Virus record (IMG/VR): IMGVR_UViG_3300006108_000010
Location: 1 to 64,000 of that record
Direction: 5' to 3' (one strand)
Origin: a virus
DNA: 64,000 nt
In this document: positions 23,565 through 31,760 of the stretch, piece after piece
How the letters are laid out: the number at the start of each line of letters is the position of its first letter
Position numbering within the stretch: the stretch's first letter is position 1
Made by a program: the position numbers and the translations under genes
Notes under the pieces: generated by a model
What the model was told of the DNA's origin: nothing
The model's input: only the letters and a program-made list of their open reading frames with translations
Databases searched by the model: none

Positions 23565-23570
23565 AAAATT

Positions 23571-23759
23571 TTAAATATCGTTATCCTGCGGTTGACCATC
23601 CGAATTGATCAACTCATCAATTTCGGTTTGAATCCTCTTAATCTCATCATTGTAAGATTTAGAGATACTCTTCTTCTTGTCCTTCATCTCATCCAATTCC
23701 TTGCAGAGTTGGAATACTTTGGCTTGTTTTAGTGCGGTTGTTGTTGTTTCGGTTGTCAT
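23571..23759 (-). CDS. Small coiled-coil protein (62 aa)
   Basis: A Thr-rich start (MTTETTTTALK) is followed by a charged helix with heptad spacing (KVFQLCKELDEMKDKKKSIS...EIKRIQTEIDELI), so it is probably an oligomeric coiled coil. It lies between two tRNA genes. The function is unknown. Confidence 0.65.
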   Translation of the reverse strand: MTTETTTTALKQAKVFQLCKELDEMKDKKKSISKSYNDEIKRIQTEIDELINSDGQPQDNDI

Positions 23760-23771
23760 AAATTTTAAAGT

Positions 23772-23847
23772 TGGTAGCTGCGGTGAGATTCGAACTCACA
23801 CTTGAGCGATTTTAAGTCGCTTGTCTCTGCCGTTGGACTACGCAGCC
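23772..23847 (-). tRNA. tRNA with TAA anticodon (Leu?), short variable loop
   Basis: The acceptor GGCTGCG/CGCAGCT has A73 and encoded CCA. The anticodon stem AGCGA/TCGCT holds loop CTTAAAA and the T-loop is TTCGAAT. TAA implies leucine, but the variable loop is only five nucleotides, whereas bacterial leucine tRNAs are class II. The cloverleaf itself is sound. Confidence 0.85.
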
Positions 23848-23890
23848 ATATTTGATTATGTATTAATAATACATCAAATTTTCAAATAGG

Positions 23891-24016
23891 TCAATACTTT
23901 TTCGTAATTTTTCCTTTTGTTTTTACAAACCCTTCGATTTTACCAGAAGGCTTTGGGAAGTTTTGTACAAACTTCTTCATATCCGTTGGACGAGGTTTAG
24001 ATCCTTTGCCAGCCAT
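23891..24016 (-). CDS. Small basic protein MAGKGSKPRPT (41 aa)
   Basis: From the ATG at 24016 the product reads MAGKGSKPRPTDMKKFVQNF, then a basic tail. The MAGKGSKPRP start is common in small phage proteins of unknown function. It is preceded by the basic 178-aa protein gene. Confidence 0.65.
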   Translation of the reverse strand: MAGKGSKPRPTDMKKFVQNFPKPSGKIEGFVKTKGKITKKY

Positions 24017-24017
24017 A

Positions 24018-24554
24018 TTATTTGTTTTTGATGAAACGACCCTTCTTATCTCTCTTTGCTGGCTTCTTCTTAAGAGGCTTAAGACCAACAGAAGACTTTA
24101 CATTCTTCTTATAAAACTCAGCAGCCTTCTTAAGGTTCTTTGTAGCCTTTGCCTTGGTAGCCTTCTTGATATTCTTTGCAGACTTTACAAGGATTTGATT
24201 GGCTTCATCTTCGGTGACCTTAAAGGTTGGATTGTTTGAATTAAAGATCTGTGCAAAATGAAGACCTTCATTTGCAAGAAACTCAAGTCTCTTCAAAACA
24301 TAATTGCCATTGAAACAGTGATCAGTTGTGGCAAGCTTATGAATTTCCAAAAATATATTTGTCAAATCATTCTCTGAGCCATTATAATAATCGGCTTGAA
24401 CGTAATCGTTAAGATTACCATGACTATGAAGCCAAGAATAAAAACAATTTACGCTGTTAATCTTATTAACAGGAATAACCCTGTTAATGCCATCAATTAC
24501 CACGCAAAGAACCTTTGCAACTTTTGAATCATTGTTTACGTTAGTCTCATTCAT
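24018..24554 (-). CDS. Hypothetical protein with very basic C-terminus (178 aa)
   Basis: An N-terminal globular region (KVLCVVIDGINRVIPVNKIN) is followed by a Lys-rich C-terminal third (KNIKKATKAKATKNLKKAAE, then LKKKPAKRDKKGRF). The tail suggests nucleic-acid binding, possibly DNA-associated or packaged. No family is recognised. Confidence 0.68.
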   Translation of the reverse strand: MNETNVNNDSKVAKVLCVVIDGINRVIPVNKINSVNCFYSWLHSHGNLNDYVQADYYNGSENDLTNIFLEIHKLATTDHCFNGNYVLKRLEFLANEGLHFAQIFNSNNPTFKVTEDEANQILVKSAKNIKKATKAKATKNLKKAAEFYKKNVKSSVGLKPLKKKPAKRDKKGRFIKNK

Positions 24555-24594
24555 ATAGAAACTATCTTAAAGCAATTTTATAGAAATGCAAGAA

Positions 24595-25212
24595 CTATTT
24601 TAAATAATCTAGCGTAGAACCTCTACGAGGCTTGTGTGATTCTTGGATAAGTCCTTGATCTGGATTATATTTTGCACTGCCTCTTCCACCCAAATATCTT
24701 AAAGTTGAATTTGCAGATTCTTGATGCACAGGATTATCAGAAATAGCATTGGCAACTTTCTTTGATTGACGATGACCATGACGCTCAACTGCACCATCTA
24801 GACTCTTTTTCAAATCATTAAGAAATGCTTCCAAATTATCTTTGGTAGGATTGCTAATATAAGCCTGTGCAATTTCCTTTGATGTTCTTGATTCGATATC
24901 GTGTACGATTTCTTCCTTTGGTTCGTGTTTTAAAAGGGATTTAATTTTTGTTAAAAGGTGTTGAACTCCACCCTTGGATGCCATATCAAATCCTTTTTGA
25001 ATTGCAGCTACGGTGGCGGCTCCAAGCATGCCTGGTATATAGAACGATGCCAATGTTACCAACCCTTGTATCTGTGGTGACATATGACCTGTACTTCTAA
25101 TTGCAGAAACAATTTCATTTGCAATGTGAGAAAAATCTTCGTTAATAACGTTTCTTTTAACGCTACTATAAGCTTCTTCTAGGCTAACTTGATCTTTTGA
25201 ATTTGAGAACAT
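24595..25212 (-). CDS. Putative head-associated protein with shared N-terminal peptide (205 aa)
   Basis: I chose the start MFSNSKDQVSLEEAYSSVKR because it gives the shared S-L-E-x-A-Y-x2-V peptide and follows the upstream gene closely. VINE-D at residues about 23-27 fits an I-x-E prohead-protease site. A Gly/Ala-rich helical or membrane-like region (LASFYIPGMLGAATVAAIQKG) and a basic tail follow. It may be cleaved and packaged, by analogy with T4 internal proteins. Confidence 0.65.
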   Translation of the reverse strand: MFSNSKDQVSLEEAYSSVKRNVINEDFSHIANEIVSAIRSTGHMSPQIQGLVTLASFYIPGMLGAATVAAIQKGFDMASKGGVQHLLTKIKSLLKHEPKEEIVHDIESRTSKEIAQAYISNPTKDNLEAFLNDLKKSLDGAVERHGHRQSKKVANAISDNPVHQESANSTLRYLGGRGSAKYNPDQGLIQESHKPRRGSTLDYLK

Positions 25213-25213
25213 A

Positions 25214-26185
25214 TTACTTGGATTTTTTAACTGGTTTGGAGGTAATCTTCTTACCGTATTTTTCTGCACCCTTTTTTATACCCTTTACGATTCTTTCCTT
25301 TTTCTCTTTGCCGTAATGATGACCTGTTTTCTTTTCAAGTGCTTTTTCAACAGCCCAAGGGTTTATATTCTTTTTTCCGGAAACGGCTTTCTTCTTCGCT
25401 TCCTTGATGATGTCAAGAGCAGCGGATAAAAGATCGAAATCTTCTTCCTCAACTGAAATTTCTTCTTTACCTTCTAGCTTTTCATTATCACCATGTTCGC
25501 CTTCCTCCGATTTTTTATATTTGGAAGACTCCTCTTCTTCCTTATCCTTAACGTCTTCAACCTTTTCCTTTTCGGTTTTTTCAACGTGATCTTCCTCTTC
25601 GTCTGCCTCTACAACAGGAAGCTTGTATGAACCTGTTTTCTGTGTACCAGAATGAGGATCATTATCAACACGATTGAATGGGTGTTTATGATCTGTGTTT
25701 CTTGGATCAATGTCCTGAGATTCACTTAAAAGCTTTGCATAAACATCTTCCAATGAAGTTGATTCTTTGTAATTGTTATATGCTACGTCACCATGAAGAG
25801 CACCATGCTCGTGCTTTCTTTCTGCATAACCTTCTGCTCCTCTTTGCATTCTCTGAGCAGCGATATCCTTTTCGACTTCTCTATTTGTTAATCCACGAAG
25901 CTTTTCTTCTGGTCTTGATGGTTTGAACTTAAGTAAGAAATCATCAGCGTTCTCTTCGTCATTTATAAATCCTTCTGAATCAACGTGTGCACTAACACCC
26001 ATCTTTCTAAGCTCCATAACTTTCTGACCACTCTGGGTTTTATAGCCAACGATTTTAAATCCGTGCTCTTCTAATTTATGGATTGTGGCTTGCTGATCGT
26101 GAGGCAAACTACTTGTATCATATGCCTCGTTAACTAAAACTTTATTATAAGCTTCTTCTAAAATGAGATAGTCTTTCTTGTTCAT
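25214..26185 (-). CDS. Acidic, low-complexity protein with shared N-terminal peptide (323 aa)
   Basis: MNKKDYLILEEAYNKVLVNEA fits the shared peptide. A second copy-like stretch STSLEDVYAKLL sits near residue 140. Residues about 195-250 are extremely Glu/Lys-rich, like T4 internal or scaffold proteins. The C-terminus (NPWAVEKALEKKTGHHYGKE) is basic. A TAAGTAA box lies 5 nt before the ATG. It is a good candidate for a scaffold or internal head protein. Confidence 0.7.
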   Translation of the reverse strand: MNKKDYLILEEAYNKVLVNEAYDTSSLPHDQQATIHKLEEHGFKIVGYKTQSGQKVMELRKMGVSAHVDSEGFINDEENADDFLLKFKPSRPEEKLRGLTNREVEKDIAAQRMQRGAEGYAERKHEHGALHGDVAYNNYKESTSLEDVYAKLLSESQDIDPRNTDHKHPFNRVDNDPHSGTQKTGSYKLPVVEADEEEDHVEKTEKEKVEDVKDKEEEESSKYKKSEEGEHGDNEKLEGKEEISVEEEDFDLLSAALDIIKEAKKKAVSGKKNINPWAVEKALEKKTGHHYGKEKKERIVKGIKKGAEKYGKKITSKPVKKSK

Positions 26186-26190
26186 TAATA

Positions 26191-26197
26191 TTACTTA
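26191..26197 (-). promoter_or_regulatory. TAAGTAA box
   Basis: The box is 5 nt before the ATG of the acidic 323-aa protein, within GTGTAAGTAAT. Confidence 0.5.
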
Positions 26198-26201
26198 CAC
26201 T

Positions 26202-26471
26202 TTAGGAATCCAAAATCTCACGTAAATCTCTAAAAAGTCTATATGCTGCTCCTATACTTAAATGTAAAAGGATACCCTCAAAAGAAATTTTTAGAATCGT
26301 AGATTCGTTTACCTCTCCGGTTTCATCGAAAATTTCTTCTACCTTTACTTCTTTGACTACAAAGGATTGTTTCTTCTTTGCCTTTTGAGCAAATTCCTTT
26401 GTTTTCATTCTTTTGTTGAAATCCTTTGACATAGTGGTTATGTCAATACTTATCGATTCTAAATCACCCAT
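26202..26471 (-). CDS. Hypothetical protein (89 aa)
   Basis: MGDLESISIDITTMSKDFNK with KVEEIFDETGEVNESTILKI is a helical/charged protein with a hydrophobic C-terminal helix (LHLSIGAAYRLFRDLREIL). It sits between two genes with the shared N-terminal peptide but lacks it. The function is unknown. Confidence 0.65.
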   Translation of the reverse strand: MGDLESISIDITTMSKDFNKRMKTKEFAQKAKKKQSFVVKEVKVEEIFDETGEVNESTILKISFEGILLHLSIGAAYRLFRDLREILDS

Positions 26472-26513
26472 TCATGCCGATGAAATGGGAAATGCTGAAG
26501 GATAAATAACGAT

Positions 26514-27647
26514 TTAGTGGATGATTAAATACGTACCACGAACGTCTCTGCGTGAGGCGGAGAGGTCGGATTCGCCAGGCAATACGATCACGTTATACTG
26601 CCCGTTCTGACCTTCAGGGGTATGTTTCAATTCATCAATTGTTAAAACACTCTTTGGATCAATCTTATATCTCTGTGCAATGAGTTGCTTTACTGCATCT
26701 GGATTGGTATAAACCCACTTCTTGTTTTTTAATTCAATGTATTTGAATTTTGAAATCGGATAAAGGGAAGGCTCCTTTGTTGGGTCTTTAATATTAACGA
26801 TATAGGAAACCTTATCTTTCTGAGGATCAATTAATTTCTCCTGTTCTTTTCTTGCCCCGTAAGAGAAGTTAAAGATTACGTTATGTGGAGGATTTGGAAT
26901 TGATTTAATTAATGCAACTTCCTTGGTGTAGATATAGTGATCTGCATCAGGCGTTGCATTTACAATTTTCATTACAATATCAAAGAACTTAGGGGAGAGT
27001 AAGTCACCGGAATCATTCCAGCGAACCTGAACTTTCTTGCCTCTGTTTTTAATAGCAGCTAATTTAATTTCTGCTACCATTTGGTTTTCATAACCCTCTG
27101 CATCATTGAAGAGATAGTTAAGGGTTTTATTCTGGAACATGGAAACCTCTGGATACATGACATATGATCCGTGTTTTGCGTAACATACTAATTGACAAGC
27201 ACCAGCGGATGGACAGGTTGTAATGATTTTAAATTCTCCTGTGCTTTCGTCAACAACCATACCCTTTAAGGCAGGAAGAGTTGTGTTAAAGAAAACTGTG
27301 GTGTCTGTACCACTCTTTTGCATCTTCTCGTTTTGGCGTAAAAGCTCCTTTGGACGGGTCATTAAGATTTTCTTAAATTCATCAAGATCAACTTTTTCGC
27401 CATCTGGAGTTTGGATCATTACCTTCTTTGCAATGGCGGAATGGATATGAGGCATGTGGAAATAATCCTTATCCTTACCTTTCTTTTCGCTTGCCTTGAG
27501 TTTTGATTTTTCGTTAACCCTGTTAATATAGGCAACTAGTTCTTCTGGGGCAATTGCGTCTGCCTTTGCTCCCAATGTGTCGAATGCTTCCAAAATAGAA
27601 ACTTCTTCGTACAAACTCTCAAGTATTAATGCGTCTTTATCTCTCAT
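26514..27647 (-). CDS. gp88-like protein with shared N-terminal peptide (377 aa)
   Basis: MRDKDALILESLYEEVSILE-A gives the shared peptide with an I-x-E cleavage-like site. From about residue 140, TTCPSAGACQLVCYAKHG and a downstream VRWNDSGDLLSPKFFD resemble the phage gp88 protein family. There, clustered cysteines (CxxxxxCxxxC) precede a GD-containing domain of unknown biochemistry. The body is full length. A TAAATAT box is 6 nt upstream. Confidence 0.75.
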   Translation of the reverse strand: MRDKDALILESLYEEVSILEAFDTLGAKADAIAPEELVAYINRVNEKSKLKASEKKGKDKDYFHMPHIHSAIAKKVMIQTPDGEKVDLDEFKKILMTRPKELLRQNEKMQKSGTDTTVFFNTTLPALKGMVVDESTGEFKIITTCPSAGACQLVCYAKHGSYVMYPEVSMFQNKTLNYLFNDAEGYENQMVAEIKLAAIKNRGKKVQVRWNDSGDLLSPKFFDIVMKIVNATPDADHYIYTKEVALIKSIPNPPHNVIFNFSYGARKEQEKLIDPQKDKVSYIVNIKDPTKEPSLYPISKFKYIELKNKKWVYTNPDAVKQLIAQRYKIDPKSVLTIDELKHTPEGQNGQYNVIVLPGESDLSASRRDVRGTYLIIH

Positions 27648-27653
27648 GATATT

Positions 27654-27660
27654 ATATTTA
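27654..27660 (-). promoter_or_regulatory. TAAATAT box
   Basis: The box is 6 nt before the ATG of the gp88-like protein. Confidence 0.5.
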
Positions 27661-27680
27661 CCCTTAAAAAAATTTTTTTG

Positions 27681-28130
27681 CTAAATTTGCGCCGTAAGCT
27701 TTCCATCGATAATGGATACAAGCTTTGCATTATAAATGGGTTGCTCATTTGCTCGGTTTACAAATGAGTTATATTTGTAGGGATTATAGGTAATACTAAT
27801 TGGTAAAACACGAGGTTCTTCGTTGGATAAAAACCCAATAACCCCTGCATGAACATTTTTTCTTTTCTGTTCACGAACCTTTTCCATTCCCCCTTGACGA
27901 ACCTTTAAAATGCAATCCTTAAGCAAGAGATTTCTTTCATGACCAATAACCTTATTTGTTGCCACATCCATAATGGAGAATATAGGATAGCCAAGTTTAT
28001 CTGACAAGTTTAGGTTCTTATACACCCAAACTTTTCCAGAAAACCCAATATGACCAGTTCTTGCTTCTAATCCCTCCTCGCAAATAAGACTATAGGCTTC
28101 TTGAAGTAAAAGTGTATCACGATCTCGCAT
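27681..28130 (-). CDS. Protein with shared N-terminal peptide (149 aa)
   Basis: I chose the ATG at 28130 because it yields MRDRDTLLLQEAYSLICEEG, the shared peptide followed by an I-x-E site, and a TAATTAT box lies 6 nt upstream. The rest looks like a beta-rich globular domain (GKVWVYKNLNLSDKLGYPIF) with no recognised motif. Confidence 0.7.
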   Translation of the reverse strand: MRDRDTLLLQEAYSLICEEGLEARTGHIGFSGKVWVYKNLNLSDKLGYPIFSIMDVATNKVIGHERNLLLKDCILKVRQGGMEKVREQKRKNVHAGVIGFLSNEEPRVLPISITYNPYKYNSFVNRANEQPIYNAKLVSIIDGKLTAQI

Positions 28131-28136
28131 TTGATA

Positions 28137-28143
28137 ATAATTA
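28137..28143 (-). promoter_or_regulatory. TAATTAT box (variant)
   Basis: A one-base variant of the TAARTAT box, 6 nt before the start at 28130, in the same context (GGGTAATTATTAT) as the next gene's GGGTAAATATAAT. Confidence 0.4.
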
Positions 28144-28182
28144 CCCTTAAAAAATTTTTTTGAGACTAAATATAAAAAGAAT

Positions 28183-28411
28183 ATGAAAGCACCCAAAAGA
28201 CTCGTAACTTTAAAAGAACTCTATGCTACAAAGGTTTTGAAAGAAGAAAGAGATCTTAGCGTAGACGAAAGTTCTGGTCTTTATACTGCTATTAATGTTG
28301 CTTTGCAAAAAAAACAACATACAACTTCATATAGAAGAAACAGATAATGGTCTCATTGTCAGAGATTATTTCGGTAGAGATTATAAAATCACGGTAAATC
28401 CCATAAGTTAA
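28183..28411 (+). pseudogene. Frameshifted gene (eight-A run)
   Basis: The ATG at 28183 starts MKAPKRLVTLKELYATKVLK, then ESSGLYTAINVALQ. After eight A residues (28307-28314) the frame drifts and stops. With seven A it would continue NNIQLHIEETDNGLIVRDYF to a TAA at 28409-28411. The N-terminus resembles the shared peptide weakly (LVTLKELYATKV). This is either a homopolymer error in the assembly or a real slip site. Confidence 0.55.
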
Positions 28412-28439
28412 TTGACTTTACTTTTTCTTTCCCTATAAT
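28412..28439 (+). promoter_or_regulatory. Sigma70-like promoter before HNH gene
   Basis: TTGACT, a 16-bp spacer and a perfect TATAAT lie 10 nt before the HNH ATG at 28450. The expected transcription start falls about 4-5 nt before the start codon. Confidence 0.7.
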
Positions 28440-28449
28440 AATAGGGATC

Positions 28450-28992
28450 ATGACAAAGAGAAAGTCAATGAAAACAACCAAAGATAAGATTATCGCCTAT
28501 TGGACGAATCTTATCTATGAAGGAGAATTGAATTTCGATTGGTCAGAAGCCGACATCATGTGTTGGAACTGTGGTTGTGAAAGAGATACGGAAAGATGTC
28601 ATATCATTCCTCATGCCCTAGGAGGAAAAGACTCACCAGAGAATTACGTCCTCTTGTGTAATGAATGTCATGAAATGGCTCCCAATTGCAATTCATCCTC
28701 CTTTATGTGGGATTGGATAAAATCAAATAGAACATCAATGGGATTCTATGAAACCTACTGGTGGGAAAAAGCAATGCAAGAGTATAAAAGCGTTTACAAA
28801 ATAGATTACCTAGAGGAATTAAGAAATTTAAACCTAAAAGATCCCTTTATTCTTATACAGGAAAACCAAGAATGGTCTGAAAAGAACAAAGACTATTACA
28901 CCATTCACTTTGGTAAAAATGTAAACCAAAGCACAAGAATAGGAGTCTTAAGAGGATTTGTAGAATACGTAAAAGAAAAATATGGAAAATAA
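28450..28992 (+). CDS. HNH endonuclease-like protein (180 aa)
   Basis: CWNCGCERDTERCHIIPHAL followed by GGKDSPENYVLLCNECHE (residues about 38-75) is an HNH zinc-finger nuclease core with two CxxC knuckles, the catalytic H in RCHII, an N and a final H. A helical C-terminus follows. The next HNH gene overlaps its end by 11 nt. It is probably a homing or stand-alone mobile endonuclease. Confidence 0.88.
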   Translation: MTKRKSMKTTKDKIIAYWTNLIYEGELNFDWSEADIMCWNCGCERDTERCHIIPHALGGKDSPENYVLLCNECHEMAPNCNSSSFMWDWIKSNRTSMGFYETYWWEKAMQEYKSVYKIDYLEELRNLNLKDPFILIQENQEWSEKNKDYYTIHFGKNVNQSTRIGVLRGFVEYVKEKYGK

Positions 28993-29608
28993 AGAAGAAA
29001 TCTGGAAAACAATAGAAGACACAAATAACAAATACCAAGTAAGCAATAAAGGTAGATTTAAAAGCTTTTGTTTTAAATCACCCAGAATACTGAAAGTCAA
29101 AAAGACAAAACGCTATCCTCTCGTTACCTTAAAGATAAAAGGAAGATACACCACTTACTATATTCATAGACTTTTAGCTCTATACTTTATTCCAAACCCA
29201 AACAACTATCCCATGATAAACCATATAAATGGAGATAAAAACGATTATAGATTAGAGAACCTAGAATGGGTTACAGCAAAGCAAAACGTAAAGCATGCCA
29301 TTGATACAGGATTAATAATACAAGGGAAAGATAAACACGTTTCATTTAAAGGAACCCTAGGAAAGTTTACAAAAGATGGTATATTGTTAAAAACCTATAA
29401 CGGTGTAAATGACCTCTTAGAAGACTACCCAAATGTTACAAGCGTTTACAAGGTAGCAAACCGTTCAATAACCTCTAGCTCCACGGAAACTAAAAAGTAT
29501 TACCACAAAACTTATATGGGTCATGTATTCAGAAGATTTCCTCAAACTATTTCCCCTGAGATTGGGAAAACTTATGATTTAGATTCTGAATATTTCTTTA
29601 TACCTTAA
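28982..29608 (+). CDS. HNH homing endonuclease with NUMOD4-like start (208 aa)
   Basis: EIWKTIEDTNNKYQVSNKGR (residues 6-25) is the NUMOD4-type motif. YYIHRLLALYFIPNPNNYPM and INHINGDKNDYRLENLEWVT (about 60-97) form an HNH core with H-N-H residues, followed by a DNA-binding repeat region. This layout is standard for phage and intron homing endonucleases. It overlaps the upstream HNH gene, so the two may move together. Confidence 0.92.
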   Translation: MENKEEIWKTIEDTNNKYQVSNKGRFKSFCFKSPRILKVKKTKRYPLVTLKIKGRYTTYYIHRLLALYFIPNPNNYPMINHINGDKNDYRLENLEWVTAKQNVKHAIDTGLIIQGKDKHVSFKGTLGKFTKDGILLKTYNGVNDLLEDYPNVTSVYKVANRSITSSSTETKKYYHKTYMGHVFRRFPQTISPEIGKTYDLDSEYFFIP

Positions 29609-29662
29609 AGGGTATAATAAGAATTCCCTATAAGAGAACCCGCCAAATCCTTATACCCGATA

Positions 29663-29685
29663 GGGGGTACTTTAAAAATACCCCC
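29663..29685. terminator. Hairpin after the HNH genes
   Basis: GGGGGTA and TACCCCC pair perfectly around a ten-base loop, 55 nt after the rightward HNH stop. It lacks a clear T tail on the plus strand, so termination is likely but not certain. Confidence 0.45.
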
Positions 29686-29824
29686 ACCCCTTCCCTATAG
29701 GGGGTACTAGGGCGCACTGCGCCCCACCCCACCTTGTCTTACGAAGCCATATAGGGTAGATTTTTCTAGGCTCCCCTCGGTTTTTGTCAAGCTCAAAAAT
29801 CCAATGTCGTCTAATAGGAGCGGC

Positions 29825-29847
29825 TTGGGTAAAATGATATCTTTTCC
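29825..29847 (-). repeat. GGGTAAAAT element, copy 1
   Basis: The leftward strand reads AAAAGATATCATTTTACCCAAG. It is one of about a dozen copies in the 29.8-45 kb block of a conserved element whose ends usually pair (CCTTGGG/CCCAAGG). Confidence 0.6.
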
Positions 29848-29902
29848 CAGTAGGGTCTGGTGGAAATGTCAAGCGTATTGTTACGCATCAGGCAAAAGAA
29901 AA

Positions 29903-29930
29903 TCCCTCCCAACCTTTCGGCTAGGAGGGA
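29903..29930 (-). terminator. Terminator of the DUF932 gene
   Basis: Read leftward, TCCCTCC pairs with GGAGGGA around a CGAAAGG-containing loop and is followed by TTTTCTTTT. It lies 20 nt after the DUF932 stop. Confidence 0.75.
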
Positions 29931-29949
29931 CTGACTTGACAGTTAAGGA

Positions 29950-30936
29950 CTAGGCGACTAGGAGAACCTGCTCTCCCCTTGCCTTCATGAGTTGGCGAGA
30001 GGTATCGTCGGTCAGGACGTTGAACCACTCCCTCTTGCTGTCAGCGGCGGAGCCGAACTCGGAAGAGACGAACTGCTTCCAAGGATCATCACCTCCGCTC
30101 GACTCGTGCGTGAAGTAGTCAGTGGCTCCATTGAACAGGTCAGCCATCGTGCGACCGTTGTTCCCTGCTCCATGACGATAGAGGCTGACAACCTTATCGA
30201 CCATATTCATCGTGCGAGTGGAAACCTTGGCTTCCTTTTCAAACGATGCGGGAGTGAGAATCCCTGCTGTGATTTTCCTCGCTGTCTCCTCCTCACAGTC
30301 GATGCTGTCGAGGGAATCCATCGCCGCTTGGAACTCTGCCACGACTCCACAGTGGCGGTCGATAGCCTCTGCCATTCCGCCCAGACGATCAGCGGCGAAC
30401 TTGGTATGCTTGATGGTGAAGCGGAAATCTCCCTTCTCCGCCAAGGCTACGTTGAGCGTGTTCTGACAGACCACAACGGTCAGCCCAGAGTTACCGATCA
30501 CGCTCATGAGACCTCCATGCCCCCACATGATGTTGAGAACATTCTTTGTGAGGCGACCAGCGGCGACGATATCATCCGACAGCTTGATGCTGACGAATGC
30601 CTTTGCACGATTGCAGACTGTCCCCAAGGAGACGATCTCGTAACGGGTTCCTAGCAGAGCATCGCTGATCATGTCGAGCATCTGCTCGTTGGTGATCATA
30701 CCATAGGAGGAGGAAACCGGATTGCCAATGGGGAGACCATCATCAAGAGAGATGATCTGCTTGGCTTCGGTTTCGATCACCTTGTCACCAAGTGTGTAGG
30801 AGAGAGGAACCGTGACCATAGGGTAACGGATGCCGCAATCCTCCTTGAGGGAGAGCTTCTCCTTCACGACCGTCAGCTTGTGCCATGCTACCTCCACGCC
30901 TTCCTGCGTGTCCCTGTCCATTATCATATGTGCCAT
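29950..30936 (-). CDS. DUF932 / phage-plasmid-like protein (328 aa)
   Basis: The sequence has the DUF932 layout: VEVAWHKLTVV near the N-terminus, SSYGMITNEQMLDMISDALL (about 77-96), then VVCQNTLNVALA and the terminal TDYFTHESSGG region. DUF932 proteins are frequent in phages and plasmids and their biochemistry is not established. Codons here are G/C-rich at third positions, unlike the genes to the left. Alternative starts at residues 4 and 6 exist. It ends in TAG. Confidence 0.85.
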   Translation of the reverse strand: MAHMIMDRDTQEGVEVAWHKLTVVKEKLSLKEDCGIRYPMVTVPLSYTLGDKVIETEAKQIISLDDGLPIGNPVSSSYGMITNEQMLDMISDALLGTRYEIVSLGTVCNRAKAFVSIKLSDDIVAAGRLTKNVLNIMWGHGGLMSVIGNSGLTVVVCQNTLNVALAEKGDFRFTIKHTKFAADRLGGMAEAIDRHCGVVAEFQAAMDSLDSIDCEEETARKITAGILTPASFEKEAKVSTRTMNMVDKVVSLYRHGAGNNGRTMADLFNGATDYFTHESSGGDDPWKQFVSSEFGSAADSKREWFNVLTDDTSRQLMKARGEQVLLVA

Positions 30937-31087
30937 GTGGTGTTGTTGCCCGTTTTATTCTGTTGGCTCTTCAGGTTGGATTTACTGTACAGGAATTACT
31001 GAATAGTTCAAACAAATTCGTGCAGGAAAAAACTTTTTCTTTTTCGGTGTTGACAAAGGGAGAGAACTCTGAGCGAGAAAAGAAATC

Positions 31088-31154
31088 ATTTTACCCAAAT
31101 GTATTTGCGGCGAAGCGCAAGGGATTTTGGAAGGGTGGGAGATTTGGGTAAAAT
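31088..31154. repeat. GGGTAAAAT element pair (13-bp perfect inverted repeat)
   Basis: ATTTTACCCAAAT at 31088-31100 and ATTTGGGTAAAAT at 31142-31154 are perfect inverted copies flanking a GC-rich spacer. They form a long hairpin between the DUF932 promoter region and the next terminator. Confidence 0.7.
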
Positions 31155-31199
31155 AAAAAGATTCAGAAACTTTTACCCTAGTACGAAGGCAAAGAAAAA

Positions 31200-31223
31200 C
31201 CCCTGCCCAATTAAGGACAGGGG
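31200..31223 (-). terminator. Terminator of the 125-aa gene
   Basis: Read leftward, a GGGG-rich stem (CCCCTG/CAGGGG) is followed by TTTTTC. It lies 15 nt after the stop of the gene at 31238-31615. Confidence 0.75.
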
Positions 31224-31237
31224 AATTTCTAGATGGA

Positions 31238-31615
31238 TTAACTCCAAGAGAGGGAATCAATCTGGGCAACGATATCGTCGTGGACGAGGTTGCCTAGCTG
31301 ATCTTCCAGAATGTTACCGATAGCGGACTGATCGCTAGTGGAGCCGCACCACAGGAAATCCTCGCCAGCGTCCTTGGGAGCAAAGGCACGGATGGAGTTC
31401 ATAGCCGCACCAGTGAGGCGACCGTATCCAAAGACTTGGAAGTCATGGAGTTTGGCGAGGTTAGGCTCCAGCTGGCGAAGCTGATACTGGTCGTAGGAGT
31501 CATACGACTTGGTGCGCTCCTCAAACTGGTTGAGGATTTCGGTAGTTCCAATGGGAACACCAATGAGGCGTTCGATGACATTGGAGGGAGCGTTGACGTA
31601 GAGACGAGTTGCCAT
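31238..31615 (-). CDS. Hypothetical protein (125 aa)
   Basis: MATRLYVNAPSNVIERLIGV leads a protein with a helical middle (QYQLRQLEPNLAKLHDFQVF) and an acidic C-terminus. It has its own upstream TTGATC/TATAGA-like promoter and downstream terminator, so it appears to be a monocistronic early gene. The family is not recognised. Confidence 0.75.
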   Translation of the reverse strand: MATRLYVNAPSNVIERLIGVPIGTTEILNQFEERTKSYDSYDQYQLRQLEPNLAKLHDFQVFGYGRLTGAAMNSIRAFAPKDAGEDFLWCGSTSDQSAIGNILEDQLGNLVHDDIVAQIDSLSWS

Positions 31616-31706
31616 AGTGGTGATACTGCGAGAAGGAGGTTGTGCCTTCTGGAGAAAACTCTATAGAAAATAATCTATAGATCAAGAAAATTCGTATAGG
31701 AAAAAA

Positions 31707-31747
31707 CCTTGGGTAAAATAAAATGATTCAGTATTCTCTACCCAAGG
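31707..31747. repeat. GGGTAAAAT element (hairpin CCTTGGGTA/TACCCAAGG)
   Basis: The ends pair over 9 bp and the core reads AAAATAAAATGATTCAG. Leftward it is followed by TTTTTTCC, so it could also act as a terminator. Confidence 0.65.
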
Positions 31748-31760
31748 TGGGGAAAGAAAA

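Larger units (their letters stand above)
29609..29949. other. Non-coding junction with hairpins
   Basis: This 340-bp gap separates a rightward pair of HNH genes from a leftward operon. It holds a GGGGGTA/TACCCCC hairpin, a GC-rich palindromic GCGCACTGCGC stretch, one copy of the GGGTAAAAT element (29825-29847) and the DUF932 terminator. A 66-aa leftward frame here looks spurious. Confidence 0.6.

Noticed and set aside
29672-29872. 66-aa leftward frame
   Set aside because: It is read from hairpins and a GGGTAAAAT element, and its composition is not protein-like.
29992-30654. 220-aa rightward frame
   Set aside because: It is the opposite strand of the DUF932 gene, which has clear family motifs.
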